Shown here one piece after another: positions 18,288-26,498 of a stretch of DNA of 64,000 nucleotides. The notes under the pieces were generated by a model, which saw only the letters and a program-made list of their open reading frames with translations, was not told the DNA's origin and did no database searches. The position numbers and the translations under genes were made by a program. How positions within the stretch are numbered: position 1 is the stretch's first letter; each line of letters begins with the position of its first letter. Source of the stretch: Pontibacter sp. G13 (GTDB lineage Bacteria; Bacteroidota; Bacteroidia; J057); NCBI RefSeq assembly GCF_031851795.1, contig NZ_CP134696.1, forward strand, positions 3,926,501 through 3,990,500, given 5' to 3'.

Positions 18288-19091
18288 CTAAAATCCGAAA
18301 TAGAATTGTAAGAAGCTACTGAAAATATTGAAGGGAAGCCATTCCCCAATACCGGGCCCTACATTTGGGATGAAAGAGGATTCTTGGTATTGAATACCGA
18401 TAGATGCCCCAAATTCTGTGGACTTATAGGTTCGCCGTTTCATGCCAAAATACAATTGACTATGTAAGCCCCCTGAAGCCAGGTTGACTCTCCAGGCGGT
18501 ATTGGCCGCGAATGCGTATCCAAATCTTACCCCGCCAAATGGACTGATGACGCCTGTTCCAATCGTTTGTGTTGCTTCTAGGTAAACAGGGACAATTGTT
18601 CCTGTGCTGAAAGATTGGTAGCCGATTCCTCCTCCGATGCTTGTTTGAGATTGGAATCTGTAGCCTACATTCCCAGAAATGGATACACCGAGGGCATTCC
18701 ATTCCCCAACAGCAGCTGGCACCGAAAAAAAGCGAAAGTCAATGGTGGCGAACGCACGGTTTCGGGGGATCTTGATGATGTTTCTATTAAAATTATAGCT
18801 CCGGTTGAGTTGCTGGAGTCTTCCTTCCTGAACTTCAATGGAGGCAATTTTGTCCTGTTCGATGATGTAAAGGCTTTCGTTGGCGAGCTGGAGGTGAATT
18901 GCCTCACCGGGGATTTGGCGGACAATGGTACCTCTGATCACCTGACCATCCTTTAGATGGATTTCATGCTCATAAGTGTAGGGGAAATTCTGTCCAAGTG
19001 AAGGTATTGCTCCCCAAAGCCAAATGAGTCCCAGCAGGAGTATCCATTTTGGGTGGTGGATCATGGAAGGATTGTGTGAAAGGTTGTTCAT
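18288..19091 (-). CDS. Outer-membrane beta-barrel protein with N-terminal KDGxxxRGxIV domain (paralogue 2)
   Basis: A 267-residue exported protein. After a signal peptide (ILLLGLIWLWGAIPSLGQ) comes a small beta domain with LKDGQVIRGTIVRQIPGEAI and YIIEQDKIASIEV. The C-terminal 170 residues alternate polar and aromatic residues as in an eight-stranded outer-membrane barrel and end in LQFYFGF, with an aromatic last residue. It is a tandem paralogue of the upstream gene and overlaps it by four bases (ATGA), so the two are translationally coupled. The start could also be the Met ten codons on (MIHHPKW). Function unknown. Confidence 0.75.
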   Translation of the reverse strand: MNNLSHNPSMIHHPKWILLLGLIWLWGAIPSLGQNFPYTYEHEIHLKDGQVIRGTIVRQIPGEAIHLQLANESLYIIEQDKIASIEVQEGRLQQLNRSYNFNRNIIKIPRNRAFATIDFRFFSVPAAVGEWNALGVSISGNVGYRFQSQTSIGGGIGYQSFSTGTIVPVYLEATQTIGTGVISPFGGVRFGYAFAANTAWRVNLASGGLHSQLYFGMKRRTYKSTEFGASIGIQYQESSFIPNVGPGIGEWLPFNIFSSFLQFYFGF

Positions 19092-19915
19092 ATTCGGACA
19101 GAGAGTTTCCAGATGATGTTTTGATAAAGCCGGAATCCAGTAATTCGGGCGGGTTCAAGTTCCACCCAATTGCCTGATGGATCGAAGAAGAAACGTTCAA
19201 CGTTGTAATCCGCAAAGCTTTGTTGGGCATGATATCCCACACTGAGAATCCATGCGGACTTTTTCGCCGAGAAAATGGCAATTCCTACTGATGCTTCAAT
19301 ATTCCACAATGCGCGGTATTCGAAGTATTCCGGATCGGGGGCAGTGGCGAACCCATATCCTCCCTGAAAGTGGTAGTAAATGCTCTTGGGCCGATAATTC
19401 AAAAACCCATGATTGGATAGGAAAATGGGGAAGATATTGCCCGGAGGATAAGGAGAAATGCCGAATCCAAGCCCTGGATTGAACCATTTGTTGATGTGCA
19501 ACCCTGCTTCCACTTGCATATTGGGAACCATTTCCGGTCCAAATTCCCCATTCTTGAAGGCGATACTTCCCGAAATCATCGAGAACATGGGACCCTCTGG
19601 ATATTGATAAGGGATGAATGCCTTCTTGTATTTGGGTTTGAACCTTCTGAATCTATTCGCCTCGACCGTAATTTTCTGAATCTCATGCTGCTGAAAAGTA
19701 AAATCTCCATCTATGGGGATTCTGAGGACAATGTGAGATCCAACTACCTGTTCCACGATGTTACCTCTTAGTACACTTCCGTTTTTTAGTAGGACCACAT
19801 GCTCTGTCTGCGATTGAAACTGCGCATGTAGATGAAGTGGCATGACCATCATGAGGCCCGCGATTAAGCAAAGAAACGGTATGAATGTATGAAAAGGACT
19901 ACTGAGTGAATTCAT
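19088..19915 (-). CDS. Outer-membrane beta-barrel protein with N-terminal KNGxxxRGxIV domain (paralogue 1)
   Basis: A 275-residue exported protein and first gene of a coupled pair. A signal peptide (LCLIAGLMMVMPLHLHAQ) is followed by the beta-rich domain LLKNGSVLRGNIVEQVVGS and FQQHEIQKITVEA, matching the paralogue downstream. The rest resembles a barrel with GLGFGISPYPPGNIFPIFLS and a final WKLSVRI. The N-terminal motif, a short strand-turn-strand describing a KDG.v.G.I pattern, occurs in many Bacteroidota exported proteins of unknown role. Divergent from the LVIVD lipoprotein, with a 217-base intergenic region that holds a candidate promoter. Confidence 0.75.
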   Translation of the reverse strand: MNSLSSPFHTFIPFLCLIAGLMMVMPLHLHAQFQSQTEHVVLLKNGSVLRGNIVEQVVGSHIVLRIPIDGDFTFQQHEIQKITVEANRFRRFKPKYKKAFIPYQYPEGPMFSMISGSIAFKNGEFGPEMVPNMQVEAGLHINKWFNPGLGFGISPYPPGNIFPIFLSNHGFLNYRPKSIYYHFQGGYGFATAPDPEYFEYRALWNIEASVGIAIFSAKKSAWILSVGYHAQQSFADYNVERFFFDPSGNWVELEPARITGFRLYQNIIWKLSVRI

Positions 19916-19972
19916 AGAAGCGGCTGGAGGTTATGGGGGTTCATGATATCAATAAATTACGAATTTAGGTTT

Positions 19973-20001
19973 TTGGTAAGGTATTTATTTTTATACCTTT
20001 C
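19973..20001 (+). promoter_or_regulatory. Candidate Bacteroidota promoter for the LVIVD lipoprotein
   Basis: TTG at 19973-19975 and TACCTTTC at 19994-20001 lie 18 bases apart, close to the TTG/TAnnTTTG consensus of the phylum's primary sigma factor (last base C instead of G). The same bases form a hairpin AAGGTAT/ATACCTT (19978-19984 with 19993-19999). Start codon 131 bases downstream. Confidence 0.35.
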
Positions 20002-20132
20002 ATCTCACCAAGATGTCGCTATTTAGCGTTTGGAACTACCCCCAATTGACAATCTATATATACCGATCCCACATCTACCCAGGGCATTGGTGTATAGATC
20101 TTATTTGTAATCCTAACAGCTAACCCGTTTTT

Positions 20133-21434
20133 ATGAAAACCCAGCCTTTCTTCTCCAAATTCGCGATGGTTGCTGGTTTTTGTTCATTTCTGCTTCTACA
20201 GGGATGTATCAAAGATTCATGTGATATGACCATCCAATATCGGGAGTATACCCCGGTGTACTTGACCCAAGCCGAGTTTCTCGAAACTGTGGGGGTAGAA
20301 GCTCCACGTGAAATGGCCGAACCCGGTAAGATTTATGTGAAGGATGACTTCTTGTTTGTCAATGAGTTGGGCCGTGGGGTTCACATTTTCGACAACAAAA
20401 ATCCTCAGAGTCCACAGGCGATCGCATTCTTGAATGTACCCGGTGCATCTGAGGTTGCTTTTACCTGTGATCAACTGATTGTCGATGCCAGTACGGACTT
20501 GATGGTGTTCGATTTGACAACACCTAGCCAACCCGTCTTGGCGAGCCACTTGCCTAATGTTTTGCCTCAGCGATTGATCTTTAATGGATATACCGCTGAC
20601 CCAAGCAAAGGAAGAATTATCTCTTGGGAATCTCGCATTCGCGAAGGCAACTATGAGTGTAATCAAGAGATTCCCACCATTTGGGAGATGAACGCTGTGG
20701 ATCCTCAGACTGCTGCTGAAGAAGGAAACAACACCCGTACCATGGCTCCTGCTTCTATCGGAAAAGGTGGCTCACTCTCCCGATTCGCATTGTTGGGAGA
20801 CAAAATGTATGTAGTCTCTACTACAGAGCTTTCCACTTACCGTCTGTCTGACTGCGGGGTATCTCACAAGATCGGAACGGAAAACCTGTTCTTCGGAATT
20901 GGAGAGGCCGAAATGGTTTCCACCATGAATGATATCCTCATGATCGGCGGAACAGAAGGGGTCGCTTTCTTTGGTACCGAATCTGACCACCCTGAATTTC
21001 TTTCTACCTTCCAGCACATGCAAGCGTGTGATCCAGTCGTAGGCGCGGACGGAATTGCCTATGTGACCTTGAGAGATGGAGAAGGTTCTCCATGTGGCAA
21101 TAATTTCACCAACCAATTGGACGTCCTAAGCCTTGAGAATCCTCGCAATCCAGTGTTGATGAGAAGCTTTGACATGACGAATCCTCATGGATTGGGAATT
21201 GAAGGCAATACGCTCTTCATTGCTGATGGCCGCGACGGAGTCAAAGTGTTTGATGCAACAAATCCCTTCGAAGTAGGGGACAAATTATTGAAAGTGTTGC
21301 CGGGTATGAAAGCAGTTGATGTGATTCCATTCAATGGTATTCTGTATACCGTTGGAGAGTCTGGTGTGTCAATGTACGATTACAGCGATTTGGACAATAT
21401 TTCTTTGTTGTCTGAGATTCCAGCTGTGCGATAA
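20133..21434 (+). CDS. LVIVD-repeat lipoprotein
   Basis: A 433-residue lipoprotein: signal sequence with lipobox LLLQG-C25. The remainder is a beta-propeller built of LVIVD-type repeats, seen as GRGVHIFDNKNPQSPQAIAF, LMVFDLTTPSQPVLA, LDVLSLENPRNPVLM and GVKVFDATNPFEVGD. Each blade ends in a V-x-V-F-D-(A/L/N)-(T/K)-(N/T)-P phrase. The family is common on Bacteroidota cell surfaces, with unknown ligand. Four cysteine-containing loops (CDQ, CNQ, DCG, PCG) might form disulfides. First of a run of exported proteins on this strand; terminator at 21454. Confidence 0.85.
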   Translation: MKTQPFFSKFAMVAGFCSFLLLQGCIKDSCDMTIQYREYTPVYLTQAEFLETVGVEAPREMAEPGKIYVKDDFLFVNELGRGVHIFDNKNPQSPQAIAFLNVPGASEVAFTCDQLIVDASTDLMVFDLTTPSQPVLASHLPNVLPQRLIFNGYTADPSKGRIISWESRIREGNYECNQEIPTIWEMNAVDPQTAAEEGNNTRTMAPASIGKGGSLSRFALLGDKMYVVSTTELSTYRLSDCGVSHKIGTENLFFGIGEAEMVSTMNDILMIGGTEGVAFFGTESDHPEFLSTFQHMQACDPVVGADGIAYVTLRDGEGSPCGNNFTNQLDVLSLENPRNPVLMRSFDMTNPHGLGIEGNTLFIADGRDGVKVFDATNPFEVGDKLLKVLPGMKAVDVIPFNGILYTVGESGVSMYDYSDLDNISLLSEIPAVR

Positions 21435-21453
21435 CATATCCAATTTCCCCATA

Positions 21454-21499
21454 AGCCTGTATATTGCCTAGCTCGGTTGGGTGATATACAGGCTTTTTT
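21454..21499 (+). terminator. Intrinsic terminator after the LVIVD lipoprotein
   Basis: AGCCTGTATAT (21454-21464) pairs with ATATACAGGCT (21484-21494), followed by a run of T to 21499. Confidence 0.88.
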
Positions 21500-21567
21500 C
21501 CTATTGTCTCGAAAAGTGAATTGGGGTAAATTGGACACATCATTTGTATATGCTCATTTCGAAAGCT

Positions 21568-22149
21568 ATGACATCTCGTAATTTTCTTTCAGGTATTCTG
21601 CCGTTTTTGGTAATGATGTTGGGTATGGGGCTTGTAGGTTGCCAAGGCGGTGATGACACGGCTTCCATCAAAGAAAAGGAGGCGGCGTACAGAGCAGCTA
21701 CCTCAGGCGCTCAAAATATGGACCCCGCTGAGAAGCAGGCCATCCAGCGAGATTTGGCTGAGGCTTACATGGCTTACAGTGCAGAGCATCCGACTGATCC
21801 CCAAGCTCCAGAATATCTGTACCGCGCTGGTGAAATGTTTGAAACCAATTTGGCAGACTTTCAGAAAGCGATTGACGTATTTGACCAGATCACCACAAAG
21901 TATCCAGATACCAAGAGAGCTCCTGACGCGTTGTTCCGAAAGGCTTATATCTATCACAACTACTTTCAGAACTTTGAAGAGGCTAAGGCGCTTTTTTCCT
22001 CATTCATTGAGACTTACCCAGATGACGAATTGGTGCCTAGTGCTGAATTCGAAATCAAATATATGGGAGTTCCCAATGATGAATTGTTGGACAAGATCCG
22101 TAAAGACTCTTCCGTTCAGGAGGAATCAGATGAGTTCTCTGGAAGCTGA
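21568..22149 (+). CDS. TPR-repeat lipoprotein (BamD/CpoB-like)
   Basis: About 193 residues from the ATG at 21568; ATG 21550 and TTG 21544 are possible earlier starts. The lipobox is GLVG-C25, followed by a low-complexity linker (QGGDDTAS). Then two or three tetratricopeptide repeats follow, in the pattern of outer-membrane TPR proteins: PQAPEYLYRAGEMFETN, KAIDVFDQITTKYPDTK and RAPDALFRKAYIYHNYF. The last ends with SFIETYPDDELVPSAEFEI. Probably periplasmic-facing and a protein-protein adaptor. It resembles BamD and the CpoB C-terminal repeats but is shorter than BamD, and I would not name it as such. An acidic tail ends in EESDEFSGS. Confidence 0.8.
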   Translation: MTSRNFLSGILPFLVMMLGMGLVGCQGGDDTASIKEKEAAYRAATSGAQNMDPAEKQAIQRDLAEAYMAYSAEHPTDPQAPEYLYRAGEMFETNLADFQKAIDVFDQITTKYPDTKRAPDALFRKAYIYHNYFQNFEEAKALFSSFIETYPDDELVPSAEFEIKYMGVPNDELLDKIRKDSSVQEESDEFSGS

Positions 22150-22324
22150 TTACTTGCAAGTGGACATTGTATTGAGCCATTTTGCATGATCTACAGCTCG
22201 GAAAGTTCAGCTTGAAGATTCCTTTGGGATTGACAGACCACCTTGTTGTGGCAATGATCCCGCGGCAAAATTCTACCAATACTTTGGTCCAGCTACTTAG
22301 GGCTTGTGCCTTATTTCCTGATAT

Positions 22325-23047
22325 ATGTATAAATCCTCTATCTTCTGTATTTCCTTTGCTTTGATCTGCTTCGGTATGTGTTGGGGTTGCTCTGAAACCC
22401 CTGTGGCTCGACCGGAACCAGAATATGCTTATCTAAACCTCCTGAATGCCTATGATCAGGCTGAAGACGGAATAGATATTCGACTGTCGACCTTTGGTGC
22501 AACTCGCCAGATGGCCTCTGAACTTTCGGTACTCTCTTCATGGCCAGGAGATGGGCATACCGCTATTACCCTCCCTGAAGACACTGCTGGAGATCTATAC
22601 ATGCTCTTGTATGATTCGGATGCGGATACCCTTCTCCATGATACTGTATATCTAGATCGGGGGGTTTATGACCTTACGCCGGATGAAGCGTTTTCCATGA
22701 CGCTGGTAAGCGAGCAAGGTAGAGCATCTTTGGTGAAAATTGAGGATGGATTGCTAGAGCTATCTGGCAACACCTCTGCCTACAGATTCCTCAATCTGGC
22801 CCAAAGCTTTTCATCCGTTAGTCTGGTTTCTAGCCGTGAAGGTGTAACAGTACCTAGAAAGGGCTTTTTGACATATTCATCTTTCGATACGTTGAGTGCC
22901 CAATCCTACAACTTCTACTTTGTGGACGATTTCACAAATCAGAAAATTGACTCCATTAGTAATCTCGACCTTCAACCTCGCCAACACTACAGCTTTTTCT
23001 TGACAATGGTCGATGGTGTGCCTACTGGATCATATGCTTTGTATTAA
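22325..23047 (+). CDS. DUF4397-like lipoprotein
   Basis: A 240-residue lipoprotein with lipobox MCWG-C22. The mature part has two beta-sandwich-like segments beginning YAYLNLLNAYDQAEDGIDIR and YRFLNLAQSFSSVSLVSS. This repeat of a F-x-N-x-x opening with a following V/I-x-V phrase is the pattern of DUF4397 domains, which are surface adhesive modules of unknown function. The match is by eye and moderate. The gene overlaps nothing; the next gene's ATG is 28 bases after its stop, so the two are likely co-transcribed. Confidence 0.65.
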   Translation: MYKSSIFCISFALICFGMCWGCSETPVARPEPEYAYLNLLNAYDQAEDGIDIRLSTFGATRQMASELSVLSSWPGDGHTAITLPEDTAGDLYMLLYDSDADTLLHDTVYLDRGVYDLTPDEAFSMTLVSEQGRASLVKIEDGLLELSGNTSAYRFLNLAQSFSSVSLVSSREGVTVPRKGFLTYSSFDTLSAQSYNFYFVDDFTNQKIDSISNLDLQPRQHYSFFLTMVDGVPTGSYALY

Positions 23048-23075
23048 CCGGAACGATCTAATTAAGTGGACTTCT

Positions 23076-23717
23076 ATGGGTAAGAGATGGTATTTGACCT
23101 TGTGTCTTTTGGGAATGTGCTTGCAGGGATTTGGCCAAACAGGCACTGTTGGAAGAGTGGAAATTGGTGCAAGCTTTCTGGACTTGGGTCAGCTACAGTC
23201 CGCCATGGAGCAAGCAAACTTTGGGTCTCCTCAGGAGAACCTTGCCGCTTTTGGTTTTAGTGTAAGCCATTATCACGAGCGGATTGTCTTGGGGGGTGAA
23301 CTCTATAATTTCATGTCTTCCAAGACTTATTCCACTGACCTCAATCTTTCCCTGTTGAGATACAATTGGCTCATGGGCGAATTTGGGTATGTGATTATCG
23401 GCAAAGGTGATCCCTTGCGAATTTATCCCACTATCGGGGTCGGATACGGCTGGGCGTCATTGCTCAACCGTGAGCTGACCGAAAGTGAGGGAATTAAGCA
23501 TCGTGCCAATGGGTTGGTGCTTGATGGAGCAATCCATGCAACCATGACCAATGAAATCGCTGATGACCCTGGAAAAAAAATTGAGTGGGGAATTGTTTTG
23601 GGCTACATGTACAGTGCTGAAAACATGTGGAACTTCTCCCTCAATGAAAGCACCATGGTTCAAGGTGGTCCCGGTGGCCCTTACTTGAGATTGACCATGG
23701 GGCTAGGATTCTGGTAG
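23076..23717 (+). CDS. Exported outer-membrane beta-barrel-like protein
   Basis: About 213 residues from the ATG at 23076 with a signal peptide (LTLCLLGMCLQGFGQ). An in-frame earlier start inside the preceding gene (23013) would break the signal peptide, so I reject it. The body has alternating strands, turns with GVGYGWASLL and VLGYMYSAEN, and ends in RLTMGLGFW with a terminal aromatic, the usual outer-membrane barrel signature. No known family is recognised. It probably belongs to a unit with the DUF4397-like lipoprotein upstream and the sugar transferase downstream (30-base gap). Confidence 0.7.
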   Translation: MGKRWYLTLCLLGMCLQGFGQTGTVGRVEIGASFLDLGQLQSAMEQANFGSPQENLAAFGFSVSHYHERIVLGGELYNFMSSKTYSTDLNLSLLRYNWLMGEFGYVIIGKGDPLRIYPTIGVGYGWASLLNRELTESEGIKHRANGLVLDGAIHATMTNEIADDPGKKIEWGIVLGYMYSAENMWNFSLNESTMVQGGPGGPYLRLTMGLGFW

Positions 23718-23747
23718 CATTTGGCAATCCATTACTATTCACTCGGT

Positions 23748-24338
23748 ATGTGGTACAGATTCCGCGATATACTGATGGCTTCTTTCGGACTAATGATCTT
23801 AAGTCCGGTTTTTCTGGCCATTGTGATATTGCTGAAGCTGACTCAGGACCGAGTGTTTTTTTTTCAAACAAGACCGGGGTTGAATGGGATTCCCTTTAGA
23901 TTGATCAAATTCAGCACCATGCGAGATGCGCTCCCAGGAGATCCGGAAGAAGCCCACCAAATTGCCCGACTGACCCGATGGGGCAAAAGGATAAGACAGG
24001 CTTCACTCGACGAACTTCCTCAATTGATCAATGTCCTGAAGGGCGATATGAGCATTGTGGGTCCACGCCCCTTGTTGATGGAGTATCTATCCCTTTATTC
24101 TGAAAAGGAGCTACGGAGACATCTGGTACCTCCAGGTATTACCGGTTGGGCGCAGATTCATGGCCGAAATCGAATTTCCTTCAAAGAGCGTTTCGCCTAC
24201 GATATCTGGTATGTAGACCATAGATCCTTTTGGCTTGATCTGAAAATCATCTTCAAGACCTTCGGTCGCGTGTTCACCAAAGCTGATGTATTTGCTGATC
24301 AGGACACCATTTCTCCCAAATTCGACGGAACAAACTGA
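23748..24338 (+). CDS. Phosphoglycosyl transferase (bacterial sugar transferase, PglC/WcaJ catalytic type)
   Basis: A 196-residue monotopic membrane enzyme that attaches a phosphosugar from a UDP-sugar to undecaprenyl phosphate, the first step of surface glycan synthesis. A single re-entrant hydrophobic segment (ILMASFGLMILSPVFLAIVI) is followed by the core with KFSTMRDALPGD, SLDELPQLINVLKGDMSIV, VGPRPLLMEYL and PGITGWAQIHGRN. The size is that of the small PglC-like forms without the extra N-terminal helices of WcaJ. It stands alone inside a lipoprotein cluster, 6 kb from the nucleotide-sugar operon at 30.4-35.3 kb. ATG 23748 is preferred to the TTG at 23721. Confidence 0.92.
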   Translation: MWYRFRDILMASFGLMILSPVFLAIVILLKLTQDRVFFFQTRPGLNGIPFRLIKFSTMRDALPGDPEEAHQIARLTRWGKRIRQASLDELPQLINVLKGDMSIVGPRPLLMEYLSLYSEKELRRHLVPPGITGWAQIHGRNRISFKERFAYDIWYVDHRSFWLDLKIIFKTFGRVFTKADVFADQDTISPKFDGTN

Positions 24339-24359
24339 CCCCTTCCTAAACTCGCTTTC

Positions 24360-26414
24360 ATGATGAGGAAATACCTGCTCGGGATGCTCGCCTTGTGTAT
24401 CCCTTTTTTGTCCGTGGCCCAAAGGACCTCTGCGCCGGACTACTCCTATTTTGGAGGCGTGCATACCCCCAATGGAAACCTTCACATCTTGGTGATCTTT
24501 ATCCGATACACGGATCAAGACCTGATGAAAGGAGCGAAATCATGGCCTAATTCGAGCGAACTGGGCGTTCTTCCTTCCTTTGCCACGGGAGATCCAAGCG
24601 ATTTTTTCTATAGCGATCCGTCAGAAATCGGCGTCCCTCCCAGAAAGCAAAATATCAGCGATTACTACTGGGAAATGTCAGGGGGGAAATTCAAGATCAC
24701 CGCAGATGTGTATCCTAGGCAAGTCCCCATTCCTTATGAGAGAGAAAGCGGAGGAAATTTTTTCAGTCGCCAAAAACGATTGAATCAGGAGGCGATCAAT
24801 TGGATTGCGGAGAATGACCCTGATTTTGATTGGGGGAAATACGATCGACGGAAAAATAACCCCTTTTACAAATTCGATAATAGCCAATCCGAGCCAGATA
24901 GTATTTTAGATTACGTGGTGTTTATGCATCGATCCCCAGGAGCCACGGGCATGGGTTCAAGTGGTAACCTCGAGATTCCAAACTCTCCCTATTCCATTAA
25001 ATCCGGCCACACTGGTATTCGAAACTATCGGGATCGAAAGCACAACTGGGACTATTTCACCCATGAGTTTGCCCATAACCTCCATTCTAGCCCTCATTAC
25101 ATGGGGGCCAATAGCGCCGACGGCGATCGATACTATGTGAACAAAGGCTGGGGAATGATGTCGGGGTGGCACAATCCGTTTTTCACTGCGAATGCTTGGG
25201 AATGTTGGTGGCTTGGGTGGATGGAGCCCCAGCAACCCGATTCAGACGGCATTTATTTACTCAAAGATTTTGCTACTCAACACGACGCGATTCGAATTCC
25301 CATCCCCGGTACACAAGAAGCCATTTGGCTAGAAAATCACCAGACCGAAAGCCTCTGGGATCAGAAATTCTATTTCAACGATTCCACCAAACCACATCCT
25401 AGGGTAGGCCCTGGATTGTATGCATACACCTTGGCCGCTCCTGGCAATGAACGCGAAAAGGGGCGATTGAATCCTTTTACGAGGCATCATGCCAACCTCA
25501 TGCGGGTGTACAACGGTGAAGGAAACAGGGATTATCGCTTCACCGGGGAGGAAGAAAAAGACCCTTGGGGAAATATGTTTCCGGTATTTGCAAAGGGAGC
25601 AGCCAATCCCTTAGCTGGGCAAAATGATTTTCAGTTCATTCGTGCAGACAGAAATGGAGATGGCAAAATCCAAGTGGGAATGGTGCACGGCAATAAGGAT
25701 GGTAAATCAGGGGAATGTTGGGAGGTGTGGTTCACGCGGGAAAATGGAGAAAACGTTTATTCTGGACGCACCACCGGTGATTTGGATGATCCGTTTCTTC
25801 CCGGTCAAACGATTGGATTGTCTGGAGTCATGCCTGTTCTGAATTACCCACAATTTTCTAAAAAGTCTCAAACGCTTTCTCCGACGCTATTAAATGGAAT
25901 TCAGATCCAAGTGTTGGAGCAACTTCCAGATGGGACCTTGAAGTTGGAGATTCGATTACATGCGTGGAAGATTACCAATGAGCAACGCTGGTGCGGAAAT
26001 ATCCTCATTTCGGATCTGGATACGGTTCCATTGACGATAGAGCGAAAAGGGGAATTGACCATCGATTTGGGAGGTACTCCGGATAGAATCGATCTGCATC
26101 CCGAGACTGGCACTTTCACCAATCCTACTAGGTGTCAATTGTCAGGGAAGAAGAAATGGATCATTCGGAAGAAAGGAAAAGTGATCGTGGATGCGTTTGC
26201 GACGATCGAATTGGGAGACCAGGCGAGTTTGCTGGTCGAAAAGAAAGGAACGTTGCACCTCAAAAAAGGCGCTAGGTTGATGGTTGGGCCTGAGGCTAAG
26301 CTATGGATTGAGCAAGGGGGTAAACTCATCCTGGAGGAAGGTGCTGAAATCATCCATCATTCGCCAGAAAAGGCATTTCACGATCCCAAAGCCAAAATCA
26401 TCGACCGTTCTTGA
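24360..26414 (+). CDS. Secreted M6-like metalloprotease with repetitive C-terminus
   Basis: A 684-residue exported protein. Signal peptide at residues 1-20, then an M6 (immune inhibitor A-like) domain opening with LHILVIFIRYTDQD and ISDYYWEMSGGKFKITADVYP. The zinc motif is H235-E-F-A-H239 followed by NLHSSPH, in which the usual Asp or His third ligand is uncertain (H242 and H246 are candidates). Residues about 600-680 are a series of short G-x-L-x-L/I phrases (KGTLHLKKGARLMVGPEAKL) like a beta-helix stalk. No typical T9SS sorting tail is present. A bidirectional terminator lies after the stop. Extracellular protein degradation is the likely role. Confidence 0.8.
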   Translation: MMRKYLLGMLALCIPFLSVAQRTSAPDYSYFGGVHTPNGNLHILVIFIRYTDQDLMKGAKSWPNSSELGVLPSFATGDPSDFFYSDPSEIGVPPRKQNISDYYWEMSGGKFKITADVYPRQVPIPYERESGGNFFSRQKRLNQEAINWIAENDPDFDWGKYDRRKNNPFYKFDNSQSEPDSILDYVVFMHRSPGATGMGSSGNLEIPNSPYSIKSGHTGIRNYRDRKHNWDYFTHEFAHNLHSSPHYMGANSADGDRYYVNKGWGMMSGWHNPFFTANAWECWWLGWMEPQQPDSDGIYLLKDFATQHDAIRIPIPGTQEAIWLENHQTESLWDQKFYFNDSTKPHPRVGPGLYAYTLAAPGNEREKGRLNPFTRHHANLMRVYNGEGNRDYRFTGEEEKDPWGNMFPVFAKGAANPLAGQNDFQFIRADRNGDGKIQVGMVHGNKDGKSGECWEVWFTRENGENVYSGRTTGDLDDPFLPGQTIGLSGVMPVLNYPQFSKKSQTLSPTLLNGIQIQVLEQLPDGTLKLEIRLHAWKITNEQRWCGNILISDLDTVPLTIERKGELTIDLGGTPDRIDLHPETGTFTNPTRCQLSGKKKWIIRKKGKVIVDAFATIELGDQASLLVEKKGTLHLKKGARLMVGPEAKLWIEQGGKLILEEGAEIIHHSPEKAFHDPKAKIIDRS

Positions 26415-26445
26415 CCCATATTTGGAGATCTTCCATTCAACATAA

Positions 26446-26480
26446 AACGGGCTCCCTCAATGAATGAGGAAGCCCGTTAT
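26446..26480. terminator. Bidirectional terminator between the M6-like protease and ilvE
   Basis: ACGGGCT and CCTCA pair with TGAGG and AGCCCGT across a short loop (26447-26477). It lies between the stops of convergent genes and has T or A runs on both sides. Confidence 0.75.
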
Positions 26481-26498
26481 GTTTGATGGATGGGGGAA

